Shown here one piece after another: positions 25,701-38,200 of a stretch of DNA of 64,000 nt. The notes under the pieces are model-generated. The model did no database searches, had not been told where the DNA came from, and saw only the letters and a program-made list of their open reading frames with translations. Source of the stretch: Anastatus disparis (lineage: Eukaryota; Arthropoda; Insecta; Hymenoptera; Eupelmidae); the NCBI GenBank assembly GCA_017163975.1, contig JAFFSR010000090.1, forward strand, positions 565,501 to 629,500. Reading direction: 5' to 3'. Each line of letters begins with the position of its first letter. Positions within the stretch are counted from its first letter, which is position 1. Made by a program: the position numbers and the translations under genes.

Positions 25701-26464
25701 AAGGATTACAAGTAGATTTTATTTAATCTAGCTTAACACCTGTTACACTATTTATTTTATTTATTAAATTGTCTTAAGCTCAAATTCAACGTGTTAATTT
25801 TAATTGATTTATATCACCTGATTATATACATAATACAAAAATATATTTCCCGCTGCTAACTCTGACGCCTCCGCGGTCCTTGTGAGCAGTTGTGAATTGA
25901 TTATTTACGTAATATTACATAGTGTAATATAACGCATTTTTGAACCTGCATCACGAAGGGAAACTGCGCTACCGGCAACGCGTCACTCGATCAGGTAAGA
26001 GAGAAAAATAAAGAGAGAGACGCAGTGAGTGCAGCAAGCGACAGCTATAACAAGCAAGGTTTTGTCGCTCATCAATAACTTTGCTAGTTAAGACTTAATT
26101 AATATTAAGTAATTAAAAGTTAATTCTTTTTTGTAACGTGAGCAAAATGACCGCTATACCGTAACTTTTGAATGGGTTAAGCTTTTTGTACATGTTTTTT
26201 TTAATCAAAAGGATTTAATCTTAACTTTTACTAGAATTTTGCAGAATGAACTTACAAGCTTCCACTGATGAGTAATATTCAATCATATTACTTAGACTCA
26301 ATATTATAAACAATGATTTTTCAAAGAAATTGAAAATAGCTCACAATCTTGGAATGATCGAGCGTTAGACCAAATATTCGCGGCTTTTTTCATGATTTTA
26401 TGTATAAAAACATATCCGCAAGTTGCAGCAAGATCCGTGACCCAAACAAGGGCTCCTCTCCTAG

Positions 26465-27166
26465 TAAGAGATATTTTTTAATATGCCATGTAAAATTGCA
26501 TTTTATGCCACGCAACCAAATTCTTAACCCTTAGAAATACCACCGTTTTCTCGCAAAGAAAACATTCTGAAAATTATTTTAAGGTAACGACTTTGAATGC
26601 TTGTTGGTAGCATTTACGCGTTTTGTGCCACTTTCTATCATTTAATTTGTTAGATTGTTTCCATTTATGCACATAGTGTAACTTACAAAACAGGTGATAA
26701 CAAATAACCTTATCCGTATCCATTAATACAGTAATGCGATCTAATAATGAAAAGTAGTTAGAAATCGTTATATCCTTTAAAATGCCATCAAAAGTTTTAT
26801 ACCGGATCGACTTAAATATTTTTTTCATAACATCTTTTTAGTTTTTTTCTTAATTTGTTACAAAAAACACAATCCTTTTAATTATTTACATCACCTCAAA
26901 ATTTATCATTTTTGTTATGCATCTCTTCAGCAGTAACATCATCATTATTAGTATTTATATCCGTAACGTCGTCATTGACTTCAGGAACGTCAGTATCTAT
27001 AAGACTAAAGTTGTTAATAATAATATAAAATAAAGAAAAAATTTGATATCAAAAGACCGCTGATTGCGATACCAAAAAACAGATTGAAATGTATAATATT
27101 TTATCTAATATAACATCTAAAATCATAGCAACTGTAGGCCTATCTATTAAAATTTATGAAGTTAAA
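26465..27166. other. spacer with two short minus-strand ORFs of unknown value
   Basis: An 84-codon minus frame (26828-26574) and an acidic minus frame ending near 26900 (DTDVPEVNDDVTDINTNNDD) are open, the latter after a possible TTTAG acceptor. Neither has a recognisable domain; they may be decayed TE sequence. Confidence 0.25.
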
Positions 27167-27837
27167 GGCTGTAGGCGGGTTACCATAGAGAAATTGCCCC
27201 CTCTTAGAATCCTCATGGCTCATATACCATTTGATGGAGGTTGAAAAAAACTCCCACACACTAATTTTCAGCCCTCTAACCCTTGCGCATGCGCAGTAAA
27301 GTCAGAATAAGTGTTTTTTCGACTTTATTTTATTTTGACGTCCCTTTACATGGAAGACTCTTGCAAAAATATATAAGGGTAGGGTATTGTATGGCAATTA
27401 ACCAAAAATTTTTGCAGATTACATAACCTTAAATATCAACCTTAAAATTGATATTTAAGATTTAAATCGTTACTTTCACACCCTCGCTATTAAGGTGCCA
27501 GATTTGAAATTGATTTTTTAAATATATTTTTACCCTTTATTAACGATAGTTATATTAGCTAAAAAAAAATGGTGCGCCACCCTAATTTTCTCAAAAAACC
27601 GATATTTTTGTACTTTTTACGTATTTCCTATAGGTTATGTTACAATCTAAGAATCCAAACAAAGATTTTTAGTGTATTTTATTCCCCTCTTTACGACGGT
27701 ATTATTAGTTTTAAGGATAAAAGGCATTTGACCCATATTTTTTGCAAAAAATCAACTTTTTTGCACTTTTTCATATTTTTTATAGGTTATGTTATAAGTT
27801 AAGAGCTTGAATGACTTTTTTTTGCGCATTTTTTGAC

Positions 27838-27903
27838 CACCAAAAAAAAAAAAAAAAAAGCTACCACTACTACTATTACTACTACTACTTCTACTACTAC
27901 TAC

Positions 27904-27970
<67 letters not shown>
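27838..27970. repeat. A-run, (ACT)n and (AAT)n microsatellite
   Basis: Poly-A, then CTACTACTACTA, then about 23 AAT units; it ends the similarity of the left arm of the 17.7-kb element. The Thr/Asn ORF over it is an artefact. Confidence 0.95.
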
Positions 27971-27971
<1 letters not shown>

Positions 27972-28319
27972 GGCAGTTGAATACCCTTACTTATAATAAT
28001 TCTCGTAGAATCTGAAATCTAGAAAAATCCAAATTAATTTTATAGAAAGATAATTTTTCTGCATTTCGCTATCAAAAATAAATTTTAAAATGAACAATTT
28101 GTTACATTAATAATTCTCTTTCCAATAATGTTAATATTATTTCAATACTATCAAATGAGGTTGAATAATAAATTAAATAAGGTTCAGTAATAAATTAAAG
28201 ATTTACTTCAAAGAAAATTAGTCTCTTTATTTATATAAATATATTATTTTCTATTTGAATTAGGATACACATCTGGATAGTTTTTTAAGCATAACAAATG
28301 TTCATAATAGGAACTTTTT

Positions 28320-30443
28320 TTACTCATCATCGTCACTGTCTTCATTAATACATACTTGTATTTTATCATTAAGAAACATTTTAGAAAGAATTTCAGCTGG
28401 TCTTATGATTTTTGATAAATATCTTCCATGTGAAAGATAATATACTATTGCAGCAACGTGCGCACAACATCCAATAGTGCGGTTACCATTGGGACAATCG
28501 CAACAATATCTGAGGATACTGGAATAACCAATACCATTTGGTTTATATTCAACGAAGCATTTGTATTGTTTTTTATTTACATGTCTTGATTGAACTTCGA
28601 ATTTAAGAATATTTTTATGTTCTATGGAATATCCTAGTTTCAAATTATTATCTGAATCTAACATTTCTGCTAGGTATGATATGGTCTATTTAAGTTGATA
28701 TGATCCTGTAAAAAGAATTTTCAAATCTTTTTCTGTTAATTCAGGAAAATCTGGTAAATCAGTCGAAGTTATGATCTGAAATGGTAATTTACGACGACAC
28801 CATCTTTTTTCTGCCACTAATTCTGCTAGTGTGTTTTCAATATTCCTTCTCGATTGCATGGTATTAAATATTTCATCTTGAATGTCATGATCAGAATCTA
28901 AGCGTTTGCCAAATAAATTATTTAAATAGCAAGCAATTCTGCAATACAATCCAGTATCCTTCACCATTTTATTGTCAAGTTTGTGATCTAATAATCTGTA
29001 CTGCTTCAACAGCCCACCTTATTTTTGTTACGAATCGTGTTTCATTTGATTCTTGCGCTGAAAATTGTGATTTTGAACCTTTGAGTTCAGGCATCAGAAC
29101 AATATAACCCATATCTTCTAATTTCTTTTTAATATCTCGAAAGCCTCTGTCTAGAACAAAAATATCGCCTTTGCGGAGCAATTTCTGTAAAATTACTGGC
29201 ATTGTTTCAAATATTTTCATTAAAATTGCAGCATCATTCATGTTAGCGAGATAAGGTCCTAACTGGTCAACAACATAGCCATTTGTTGAACATATTGTAA
29301 AGGGTTTATTGAGAGAAACTTTTTTTGACCTGAATAGGATTTTCTCTGATACTCATTATTAGAGCTTTTCTCATGCCTTATATAAGTTCCATCACAAATC
29401 AAAATAAGTTGGTTGCCTGGATATAATTTTTTCGTCATTTGAGAAGTTTGGTTTTCAATCAAGTCATTTCTGTCTGTATTTTTTAATCCAAAATAATTTG
29501 GTAACACGTCTTTTTCAAAAGATGATTAGACTGAATGACAAAAACGAGATACTTGTTCGCTCTCGATATCAAATATTGAAGAAATAACTTGATTAGAGTT
29601 CCCTGTACGCATTTTAAATAAAAATACTACGATGGCTTGAATCACTGTTCTTGCACAGGAATCTTTAAGAGAAGTGAGTTGTAATTTAAGTTGGATGATC
29701 TGTGCCCAAGATAATCCTGTAAACACTTTCAATTTTTTTTCTGGCATAACAAACTCGGCTACTTTATTTAATAACCTTTCATCTGTTTTTGCAGATATTG
29801 TACTTAGTATTTTTGATAATTCATTAACATCTAATGTACTACTGGTGGAAAAAATCTTCATTTTATTCAATTCATCTTCATAAAATATTTTTTTAATTAT
29901 ATGATCAGAACAGCATCTATTGCCATTTGGAATAAATAAGTTAATTTTACTGAAAACTTGAATTCTTGCTTCAAAAGGCACTAACATTATATTTGTGCGT
30001 TTATTGTATCCACAAATAAAAAAATACTTATGTGTTGCAATCGTTCTTTGCATTTGTAATTCTATGAATTCTGGTTCTTCTTTTTCATCAACTTTGTACG
30101 ACGAATCTGTATTTGTCTGAGATGATGAACTGATACTTATTTCAGATAATGATTCCGAAATATTAGATTTTTGAGAGAAAACATTTTCTGCAGTATCATC
30201 AGATATTTCAATTTTAGAGCTTGACATTTTTTTTACCACTTGCTTTCTACACGGATCACACATTACATCATTAATGAAAATATCTTCTCTGCCAGATACT
30301 ACTTTTGCATATTCTAGTTCTGTTTCGCATTGAATTTCTTTTTTTCGACCACTTATTTTTCTTAAATAAATATTGCATATAGAACATTTTCGATCATCAT
30401 ATTTCATTTTTTTGTTAACATTTCCTTCGCTATTAGATGCCAT
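28320..30443 (-). pseudogene. DDE transposase with zinc-finger N-terminus and SWIM-like C-terminus
   Basis: One reading direction from ATG at 30443 to TGA near 28320. The N-terminal part has paired cysteines (CSICNIYL, later MCDPCRKQ) and a helical domain ending SEQVSRFCHSV. The catalytic part then shows ICDGTYI (Asp codon 29391-29393), NDAAI, VLDRGFRD (Asp 29149-29151) and RWAVEAV (Glu 29005-29007), a DDE_Tnp_4-like D-D-E set with SSNNEYQRKSYSGQKK after the first Asp. The C-terminus has a CxC...CCAH SWIM-like zinc motif (about 28475-28505). Breaks: TAA at 29526-29528, a frame change in a T-run at 29320-29326, a small deletion near 29000 just after the catalytic Glu, and TAG at 28686-28688. 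It belongs to the 17.7-kb element. I cannot fix the superfamily; an ISL2EU/IS4EU or Harbinger relative is possible. Confidence 0.75.
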
Positions 30444-31250
30444 GTCTACTATTATCCAACAAAAAAATCACTTCTGAAACAATAAAAAATAAACAAATGT
30501 TTTTAAAAATCTAAATAATTTTCATATCTATATAAATTTCATTATCCTTTGTTAAAAACTTGTTAATTGTTTTAACAAACTATTTAAAACAGTTATCATG
30601 AATAAATATAAAAATTAATAATGTCGCTAAGTACTTCAAAGATCCCAATTTTAACTTGGAGTTTTAGTTTTCAATCACACAAACATTATATAATTTTTTA
30701 TGATAAAGCTTAACCGCTCAAAGCTTCTCAGAGTAATTATCAATCATTCCACCGAAATCATGCAACACACATGAATAAAGCTATATACAAAAGGTTACAA
30801 ATAAAATAAAAACAAATTGATAAAACAAAAAGCTTTAACTTTCACATAATCTTAAGATTTAATAACTAAATGTCAAATCTATGTTTCAAGTGTATACTTG
30901 CAAATAGAAAAATATTTTAAAAAATATATTGTTTTTCAATTTTTAAATCTAAAAAAGATAGAACAAATCTACACAAAAATCTAAATAATTATCATATTTA
31001 TATAAATAAATAATTTCATTATCCTTTGTTATTATTATTATAAAATGTAATATAAAATTGTAAAAAACTACTATTAGAATTACATTAGCAAATTACCACT
31101 TTGTAAACTTACTGTCAAAAACTTGTTAATTGTTTCAACAAACTATTTAAAGCAATAATATAAGAGACAAGAGCAAAAACAAAACAGGACTCTTCATAGC
31201 TTTTGTATTGACATTCTGACTTATAAAATGTATATATATATATATATATA
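30444..31250. other. AT-rich 5' flank of the transposase pseudogene
   Basis: Contains a diverged direct duplication: CAAATCTAAATAATTTTCAT-like and AAAACTTGTTAATTGTTT sequences at 30505-30590 recur at about 30970-31150. No gene. Confidence 0.5.
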
Positions 31251-31647
31251 CTACGGGAGTTTCCCCTGCTCGCTTCGCTCGCCAACCCCCCATTGTCAAT
31301 ATCAATTATCAAATCAATATCAATTTCCAAGAGAACGTTCTTAAATTAGATAACAATTAATTAAATTAGCTAACAATTAACTACCTTTCAGCTATCTCTC
31401 AGCTAACTTTCAGCTGAATTTTATCTGAATTTCAGCCAACTTTAGCTAACTTTCAGCTAAATTTTATCTGAATTTCAGCTATCTCTCAGCTAACTTTCAG
31501 CTAAATTTTATCTGAATTTCAGCTATCTCTCAGCTAACTTTCAGCTAAATTTTATCTGAATTTCAGCTAACTTTTAGCTAACTTTCAGCTAAATTTTAGC
31601 TGAATTTCAGCTAACTAAGGGCACATAAAATTCTTATACACGGCGGC

Positions 31648-31679
<32 letters not shown>

Positions 31680-31706
31680 CGGCGGCGTAGGCGATATATC
31701 TTTATT
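31251..31706. mobile_element. AGCTAA-array element bounded by (TA)n, copy 2
   Basis: Head TTTCCCCTGCTCGCTTCGCT then GCCAACCCCC, an array of CAGCTAACTTTCAGCTAAAT units (31380-31615), then TTCTTATACACGGCGG, a (GGC)n/(GGT) run (31642-31688) and ATATAGAG, with (TA)n on both sides (31230-31250 and 31708-31766). Same layout as 9681-10995 but without the AT-rich middle. Confidence 0.75.
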
Positions 31707-31713
31707 ATATAGA

Positions 31714-31768
<55 letters not shown>

Positions 31769-31979
31769 TAACCTTATATCCAGGTACGCTGCTAATAAAT
31801 ATTATAATTTAACACTTTTGGATCAAAATAATATGAAGATACTACAAAAAGTGCACAGAAACTTGTGGCATACAATCTTTGCAGTTACTGACTTTATTAT
31901 TCATTACATATAAATAAAGAAATTCATATGGAAATATAAGTTTGAATTTATAAACGTAACTCAATTAACGATTGTATCA

Positions 31980-32460
31980 TCTGTCCTGTGGGCACTTACT
32001 CTATAGTACACATATATACACACGCACATACTCCCTAGTAACGTATGGGTATACACCCAAGAGGGTTGCTCTAAAAAATTGCACAACTCTGTATCACAGA
32101 GACAGAAGATATGAAATCAATGTGCTGAACAAAGATAGCATATATCGATGTACTGAGTTTATCGCTTCGGAGCAACCCCCCAGTAGTACGCGTGTAAGGA
32201 CATTCACACCAGTAAACATATATAAGTGCTACGCGCAACTAGCGGTGCGCAGAACTAGCGCCGAATCGTGTGCTCTGGTCGCAGTGTACAAAGTCCGTCA
32301 CTGTGTTCGCAACCTTTAGAAAGATAAGTTTTCTATCTTCTGATTCCAAGGTGACTGTATCGCTTATTGAATAAACCAAGCCTACAAATCTATTTTCTAG
32401 TGGTTCTTATTTCTACCTCGACTACCATCTCCGAGCACGAAGAATCCGAAGTTCTATTTC
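31980..32460 (+). other. LTR-like or gene-flank-like segment
   Basis: Higher GC than its surroundings, with a 115-codon frame (31972-32319) lacking domain character and a GAATAAACC signal at about 32370. Composition is like an LTR or 5' UTR; ends are not clear. Confidence 0.2.
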
Positions 32461-32551
32461 TTATCATGATAGAGACGAAGACAGAACGAGGTTTAAGTAT
32501 CAATTGTTACTTGAGTTGGGTCTATGAATTCGAGCCATAGATCCAAAATTA

Positions 32552-32742
32552 GGCTTGAACTCATAGTCATGTCTTGAGTATTAAGTATCACTTAAAATTA
32601 AAGTATTGTTACTTGAGTATCAACTGTTACTTCAATTAAGTATTAAATTGAGTGTTGTTTGAAGTAACAGTTGATGCTCAAGTAACGATACTTAAGTTTT
32701 AAGTCATACTTAATACTCAAGTTACGACTATGAATTTGAGTC
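32552..32742. mobile_element. hairpin MITE, GGCTTGAACTCATAGTC family, copy A
   Basis: Inverted repeat of GTCTTGAGTATTAAGTAT and AAGTAACAGTTGATGCTCAA-type sequence, ends GGCTTGAACTCATAGTC and GACTCAAATTCATAGTC. A further diverged hairpin of the same style follows at about 32748-32862 (TGCTCAAACTCAAAC versus TTGAGTTTGAGCATCG). Confidence 0.65.
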
Positions 32743-33008
32743 TTACAGTCGATGTGTGTGCTCAAACTCAAACCTCATTCTGTTTTTGTTTCTCTCACAA
32801 TGAAACCTCATTCTGTCTTTGTCTGCTTGAGTTTGAGCATCGACTATAAATTCAGGCCAGTTTTCAATGAGATCACTTAGATAAACAAAAACTATGACTC
32901 GCATTTAGAAATGTAACTTGAGTATCGGTTGTTACTTCAACCTTGTTCTGTCTTTTTCTCTCTTATGATAAGAAAAAAAGACATTTAAATACGTTTATTG
33001 ATTCGAAC

Positions 33009-33028
33009 CTATGTACATAAAATTAACC

Positions 33029-33071
<43 letters not shown>
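33009..33071. repeat. (TA)n microsatellite at the left end of the nested transposon
   Basis: AATATATATATA run immediately before GAGCCATTC. A matching TA run follows the right end at 43839-43877. Confidence 0.95.
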
Positions 33072-33074
<3 letters not shown>

Positions 33075-34210
33075 CCATTCTAATACTTTTTCTAAAAAGT
33101 GTTCGCAGTGGGTCTCCAGAATTTTCCATTGACCATGGCATCTTTTTGTACTATGAAACTTAGGAACCCATGCCAAATTTCAGCCTTCTAGAACCAATAG
33201 ATGCCGAGAAATGGCCATACAAAGTCCAAAAATGGGCCCTTTTTTGGCTGTTTTTCGCTAGTTTTCGAATACTCCTCATTAATCCAATATTGCACCAAAA
33301 TGAACTCACAATACGTCGTTTTCTTCGTTTTGAACTAAACTTTTTAGAAATCATTAGCACATTTGGATTTATGGAAAGGGCTTTGCTACATAACCTTAAA
33401 AACAACGGGCGTTTTTTTGACTTTTTTCAACTTTTCATCCTTCCATAACATCACGAATTTTCAATATTTTTACAATCGGCAAACGGCGTTCGAAACCTCT
33501 TGAAAAGGCTTTCAATTTAACACTTTGAACGTTTAAAAACATTAAAAATTGATGGAGTTATTGAAGGTTGAAGTTCACAAAATTCGTAAAAAATGCGTTT
33601 TTGGCCATTTTTGAACCCCTAAAGCTCAAAATAAGGTGTCTTTTTTTTTTATTGCATAAATTTTTAGTTTTGATATAAATATATGAAATAAAACCGTTTC
33701 CAGAGGACCGTTTTTTGATTTTCGAATTATTTTTCGTGCATCTAATTATTGCTTTTTTTAGACATTTACAATGCTATATGCTCGTATGTATAGCGTTCTA
33801 TACATACGAGCATAGGGTATCGTCCTAAATTGACTTTCCAAATAAATTCTCATACTTTTTTACATGTCTTAAAAAATATTTCAACACCAAACTCAGATTG
33901 AAAGTTTTTCACCGACCTTAGAAAAAATACAAGTGACGGAAAAAAATTTTATAAATAATGAAAAATTGCCTTTTTTGAAACACTGACATGAAAGTTGTTA
34001 TTATTTTCACGCGCTACTACAGATTTAAAGAAAACATGTTAATCAGACCATAATAAACTACAGGAAGTTAGCATTTTATCTATATTTTAATATGCTTTTT
34101 TATCATTTTTATCAATTTATTTTATTTTTATTAATGCACAAAAAAATATCTTTTTATGTTTTCAATTTTTGGTTTCATACATTCATTATATACTAAAAAA
34201 TATACAATAG

Positions 34211-34433
34211 AAAAATATACAATTGTAGAGTTCAGTGGTGTAGTGGCTAAGGCGCGTGACTCGTATTCCCGTTAGCGCGGGATCGATTCCCCGTCTGGTC
34301 GCTCTTTCGCTGTCTCTGCCGTGGGCTGACACCACGTTAAATAATACGTCAACTGTATTGTCTTTAATTGTTTACGTAAATTGCTATTGGGCAGAAAATG
34401 CCCGTTTATTATTAAAAAAAAAAAAAAAAAAAA
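34211..34433 (+). mobile_element. tRNA-derived SINE with poly(A) tail
   Basis: tRNA-like head with an A-box-like TGGTGTAGTGGCTAAGGCG and a B-box-like GGATCGATTCCCC (34285-34297), a body of about 110 bases (GCCGTGGGCTGACACCACG), and a 23-base poly(A) tail. The opposite arm of the host transposon has the empty site TACAATAGAGATG, so insertion is direct. AATAG flanks both sides (34206-34210 and 34434-34438) as a short target duplication; an AAAAATATACAAT duplication precedes the head. Confidence 0.8.
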
Positions 34434-35235
34434 AATAGAGATGTTCGTTATGCATGTGAAAAACTTACATTATAGGAATAAAATATTCTGTGAGAAACTT
34501 GTTTCAAAAAAAATATTTCGAGTAACACACTTCAAGAATGTTTAGGAAGGCTAGAAACTATATTGTAATTTCTTCTTTATATCATTTCTAAAATTCTTAT
34601 CATATGTTTAAGTTATCGTTAGCTATTCTACATCGTAAAATCGACGTTTCAGTAAAATAAAAAATTAATCAAACAAATTTTTGTTATTATTCATTATTAT
34701 TAGGTTCAGAAAACAAAACTTAGAATCTATAAGAAATTACTTAATGTCGTAAGAAAATTACGGTATCTCATCAACTTTCGATAAAAATATGAAAAATTTA
34801 TTAAAAAATATCGAGAAAAGTATAAGTTTTATATATAAGTTTTAAAAATATGAGATCATCGAGTACATTGTAGAGGAAAATATATAAATTAAAAATTTAA
34901 TAGCATTTATGCTTATAACCTCGAAATAAAATAATCTTCTACATCTTTGTGAATGAATTTATTAGATACAAGAGAAGTCATGTATTAGAATTTATTGTAT
35001 ATGCCAGTTTATGCAAATTTGGAAATTATTAAAAAAAGTGAAATATTTTCTATAATTTTTGCAATACGAAAAATTACTTCGTTGTAAAATGAGTAACACC
35101 AACTGTTTTTACTCATTAAGAGCTATAGAAATAAGAAAAATTTCCCCATGAGAGTGCTTTTAAAATAATTTATAATAATTTTCAAAAGGAGAAAGTTGAA
35201 GGTTTTCTAGAATTATTCATATGTTATAAAATCTT

Positions 35236-38200
35236 TTATTGAATTTTAACAGTATTAGATATTGAATCAAAAGAATATAATTTAGCTTTTAATGTACATC
35301 TATCTATAGGTTCAAAGCAGTGGTACTGTCTTGTTCCGTGTATTGTTATTGCAGACGTAAATCTCTTCTGAAGTTTTTTACCTCTTGCAATTACATCATT
35401 TTCGCTTACCCAAAGAAATCTGCAATATTTTTCAAGTGAAATGCTCGATTCGTAAATATAGTTTGTATAATATGTTGTGATTAAATCCATACCTAATTTC
35501 TGAAACGTTTTCGTTCACATAATTATACATTTCCTCTGCATCTGTTATTTTTTCACCATGCAATGCAGCTCTTCTAGCATAGTTTTTCGCAACTGCTCCT
35601 ATGCTATCACAAGTGCTTTTTCCATGAGATGTAGCGAAAAAATTATAAGATTTCAACTTAATACCGAAATCTTCTTCATGGTAGCATACATTTATAAGGT
35701 GATTCCTGTGATAAGTAAATTCATTAGATGTTTCTGATTGAAAAAATTCTTAAGTATTGTTAATAAAATGTTATTTATGTAAAATGTTACTTATGTAACT
35801 TTATTTATGGAAAACAATATTTCGATTTTTAGAATTAATTGTATTTATCAATTATGTTATTAATCTTCTATATGGGTCATAATAATCTAGTTTTAATATT
35901 GATGTCGCCGGTGATTTTACATGATTCATGGAATGAAATTGAAACAAAAAATACAAATACATCTTTCTTTGGTCGAGTTTTAAATAGTACATTCATAAAA
36001 ATATTAATTTTTTTAAAGCTCTGTGACGTAGGTTTAAAAAAATGGTCAAATTTTCTACGTCAGCCCCTGATGTCCCTGAAAAAATGGAATTTCGAATGAA
36101 ATATTGAAGTAAATAATACATTTGACCTAATCGACTTTGTGTATTTAAAAATAAACATTTAAAATATATTATGTTCACACGTAAAGGATAAAAATTCGTA
36201 TTGAAACTGTTTTTCGACGAAATGGCTGTGTCGCCAATTTTCGTTCCACGTCTGTCCCCATCTTATTAACTATAACATTAAAAAGAGGTCATTCATTTAA
36301 ATAAATACGTTATATTTTTTTCGATGCAAGCATGATTTTTGTAGTTTAATTGTAAGAATATAACATATAATATAAAAACATAATTTTGACTTTTGATTTG
36401 CAATTTTTTTATAATCCGAATATTAAAACTATATTATTATGACCCATATATTACTCACTTGTTTTTGTACTGTGTCGGTGCACCATCAGAAAAATTAATT
36501 ATAATTTTTATAAATGGAAACATTTTTTTCATCTCCTCCAGTACTTTTTCATAGAAAATGTGGACTGAATAAGCCTGGTGTTTTGTGCTCGCTGAAATAA
36601 CGCAAAAAGATTGCGTTTTCAGCTCATTACCTTCTTTATAATAAAATGAAACAGTAAATAGCGAAGCAGTAGTATTATTGAAATACCACGCCTGTGCAGA
36701 GTCCTGTGCTACGAAAGCATAATTTTCTGCGAAATCTGAAATCAGTAGGCCGGTATTACTCTCTAATGTATTTTTTGAAAATTTTAAATAATCTTTCTAT
36801 TTTTCAGAAATAAAATGATGTTTGGTTAAATTCCAAACACTTTTACTTAAATCTTCAATAAAAAAGTTTAATGGTATTTCAAAAGATTTCAAGCTCGTTT
36901 TAGAACTAAATGAACTGTCACTATCTTTACTTTCTGTTTTTTCTATAACCCAATTATTATAATAAACATTTTTCACGTTCAGATCGATATTAGATTCTAA
37001 AAATATGCGTATACCATCAGTTTTTGAACAATTTTTACAATAATGAAGCATACAATCTCTATTATCTTTTGAACAAACACCTTCTTCTAAAACTTCTCTA
37101 TAGTTCATTAAAGGAATTACAGCTGCCAACTTTAGTTTTACATTTTGATGTTCGGAGCATACACATATAATATGAGTTCCAGGCTCTCCAGCACTTACGC
37201 AATTCATTGGCTTCAGACAAGCGAAAAAAGAGAAACTAGGTACTTGACTTTTATTAGTTTCTGTTATCCATTTAGTGTACAATTCTTTCAAATCATAAAG
37301 TAATAATTTTTTGGGTATTGGAATAGACTGTTTTCCAGGAACCTTTTGCATGCGCACTTGCCTAATACCACTTAACGCTCTACTATTTGTATCATCTAAA
37401 TAAAATGCTATGATCTCGTTTTTAACTTCATCTGTGATTCGAGTATACGTTTTTCTTATGCGCTTATCAAAAACACCTGAAATGTGGTCATACATAAATT
37501 TTTATGATTCTTCGTTGAACAAGTATTTCTCGATAATTTGTAATTAAAATGATTAAATCAAGATAGATGCATCATTGCATGTTAAATTCTATCGTCCAAA
37601 GTAAAAAAACCGTCAACTGTATTTCGATTGAAACTGAGAAAACGGCGAAAAACTTTTTGTATGAAGAAATACGATATTTATAATGAGTAAATATTAATGG
37701 TGAATTTAATTAGTGAATGAAGGATCATTTAAAGCATGGAATGAAAAAATAATTGTTAATTTTATTTTTTACTATTAAAAAATGTAGTTAACTATGCTTG
37801 TTTCTTAAAAATATTTGGCAATAAACGTTAATGTTACTTAGCCTTTTATTCTTAGGAGTATGAGCTTTTTTATTTTTGTAAAGAGGCTTACATTCTGAAA
37901 TATATCTCAGAAAAGAGAGCGTCAATAAATATTAATGCTCCTAAAAATAGTAAATAGTGACGTATTAACTAATATCTTTTAAATTTGTGTAAATTAAGGG
38001 AATATAAAATACCGACATTACAGTTTTCCAAATTTTTTATTATCAATCCAAAAATTTGTTAAATATCTCTATATTACAGCCTTCCATTTTAACTAACAAA
38101 AAGCATAATATAAAGATATTTCGAAAAATTTTTGAATTCAAATTAAAAATTTGGAAAACTGCAATGTTGGTAACTATGTAGAAATCATAGATCCTGTTAC

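Larger units (their letters stand above)
18971..26464. mobile_element. 7.5-kb nested long-TIR element (CTAGGAGAGGA ends)
   Basis: Arms at 18971-19262 and about 26155-26464 are inverted copies (CTAGGAGAGGAACTTTTGTT versus CTAGGAGAGGAGCCCTTGTT; shared GATCGAGCGTTAGACC-like and AATCAAAAGGATTTAATCTT-like blocks). TAA lies directly outside both ends (18968-18970 and 26465-26467), a possible 3-bp target duplication. The loop holds unique DNA (19263-20102), a second nested element (20103-24797) and an LTR-like segment. No transposase frame is seen. Confidence 0.75.

Noticed and set aside
26574..26828. 84-codon minus ORF
   Set aside because: No recognisable domain, no splice partner and no conserved motif that I can name; kept only as a note in the spacer entry.
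33160..33448. ORFs of 81 and 92 codons in the left TIR, mirrored at 42418-42651
   Set aside because: Lie in opposite directions over the same TIR sequence and have no domain; chance frames in a conserved non-coding arm.
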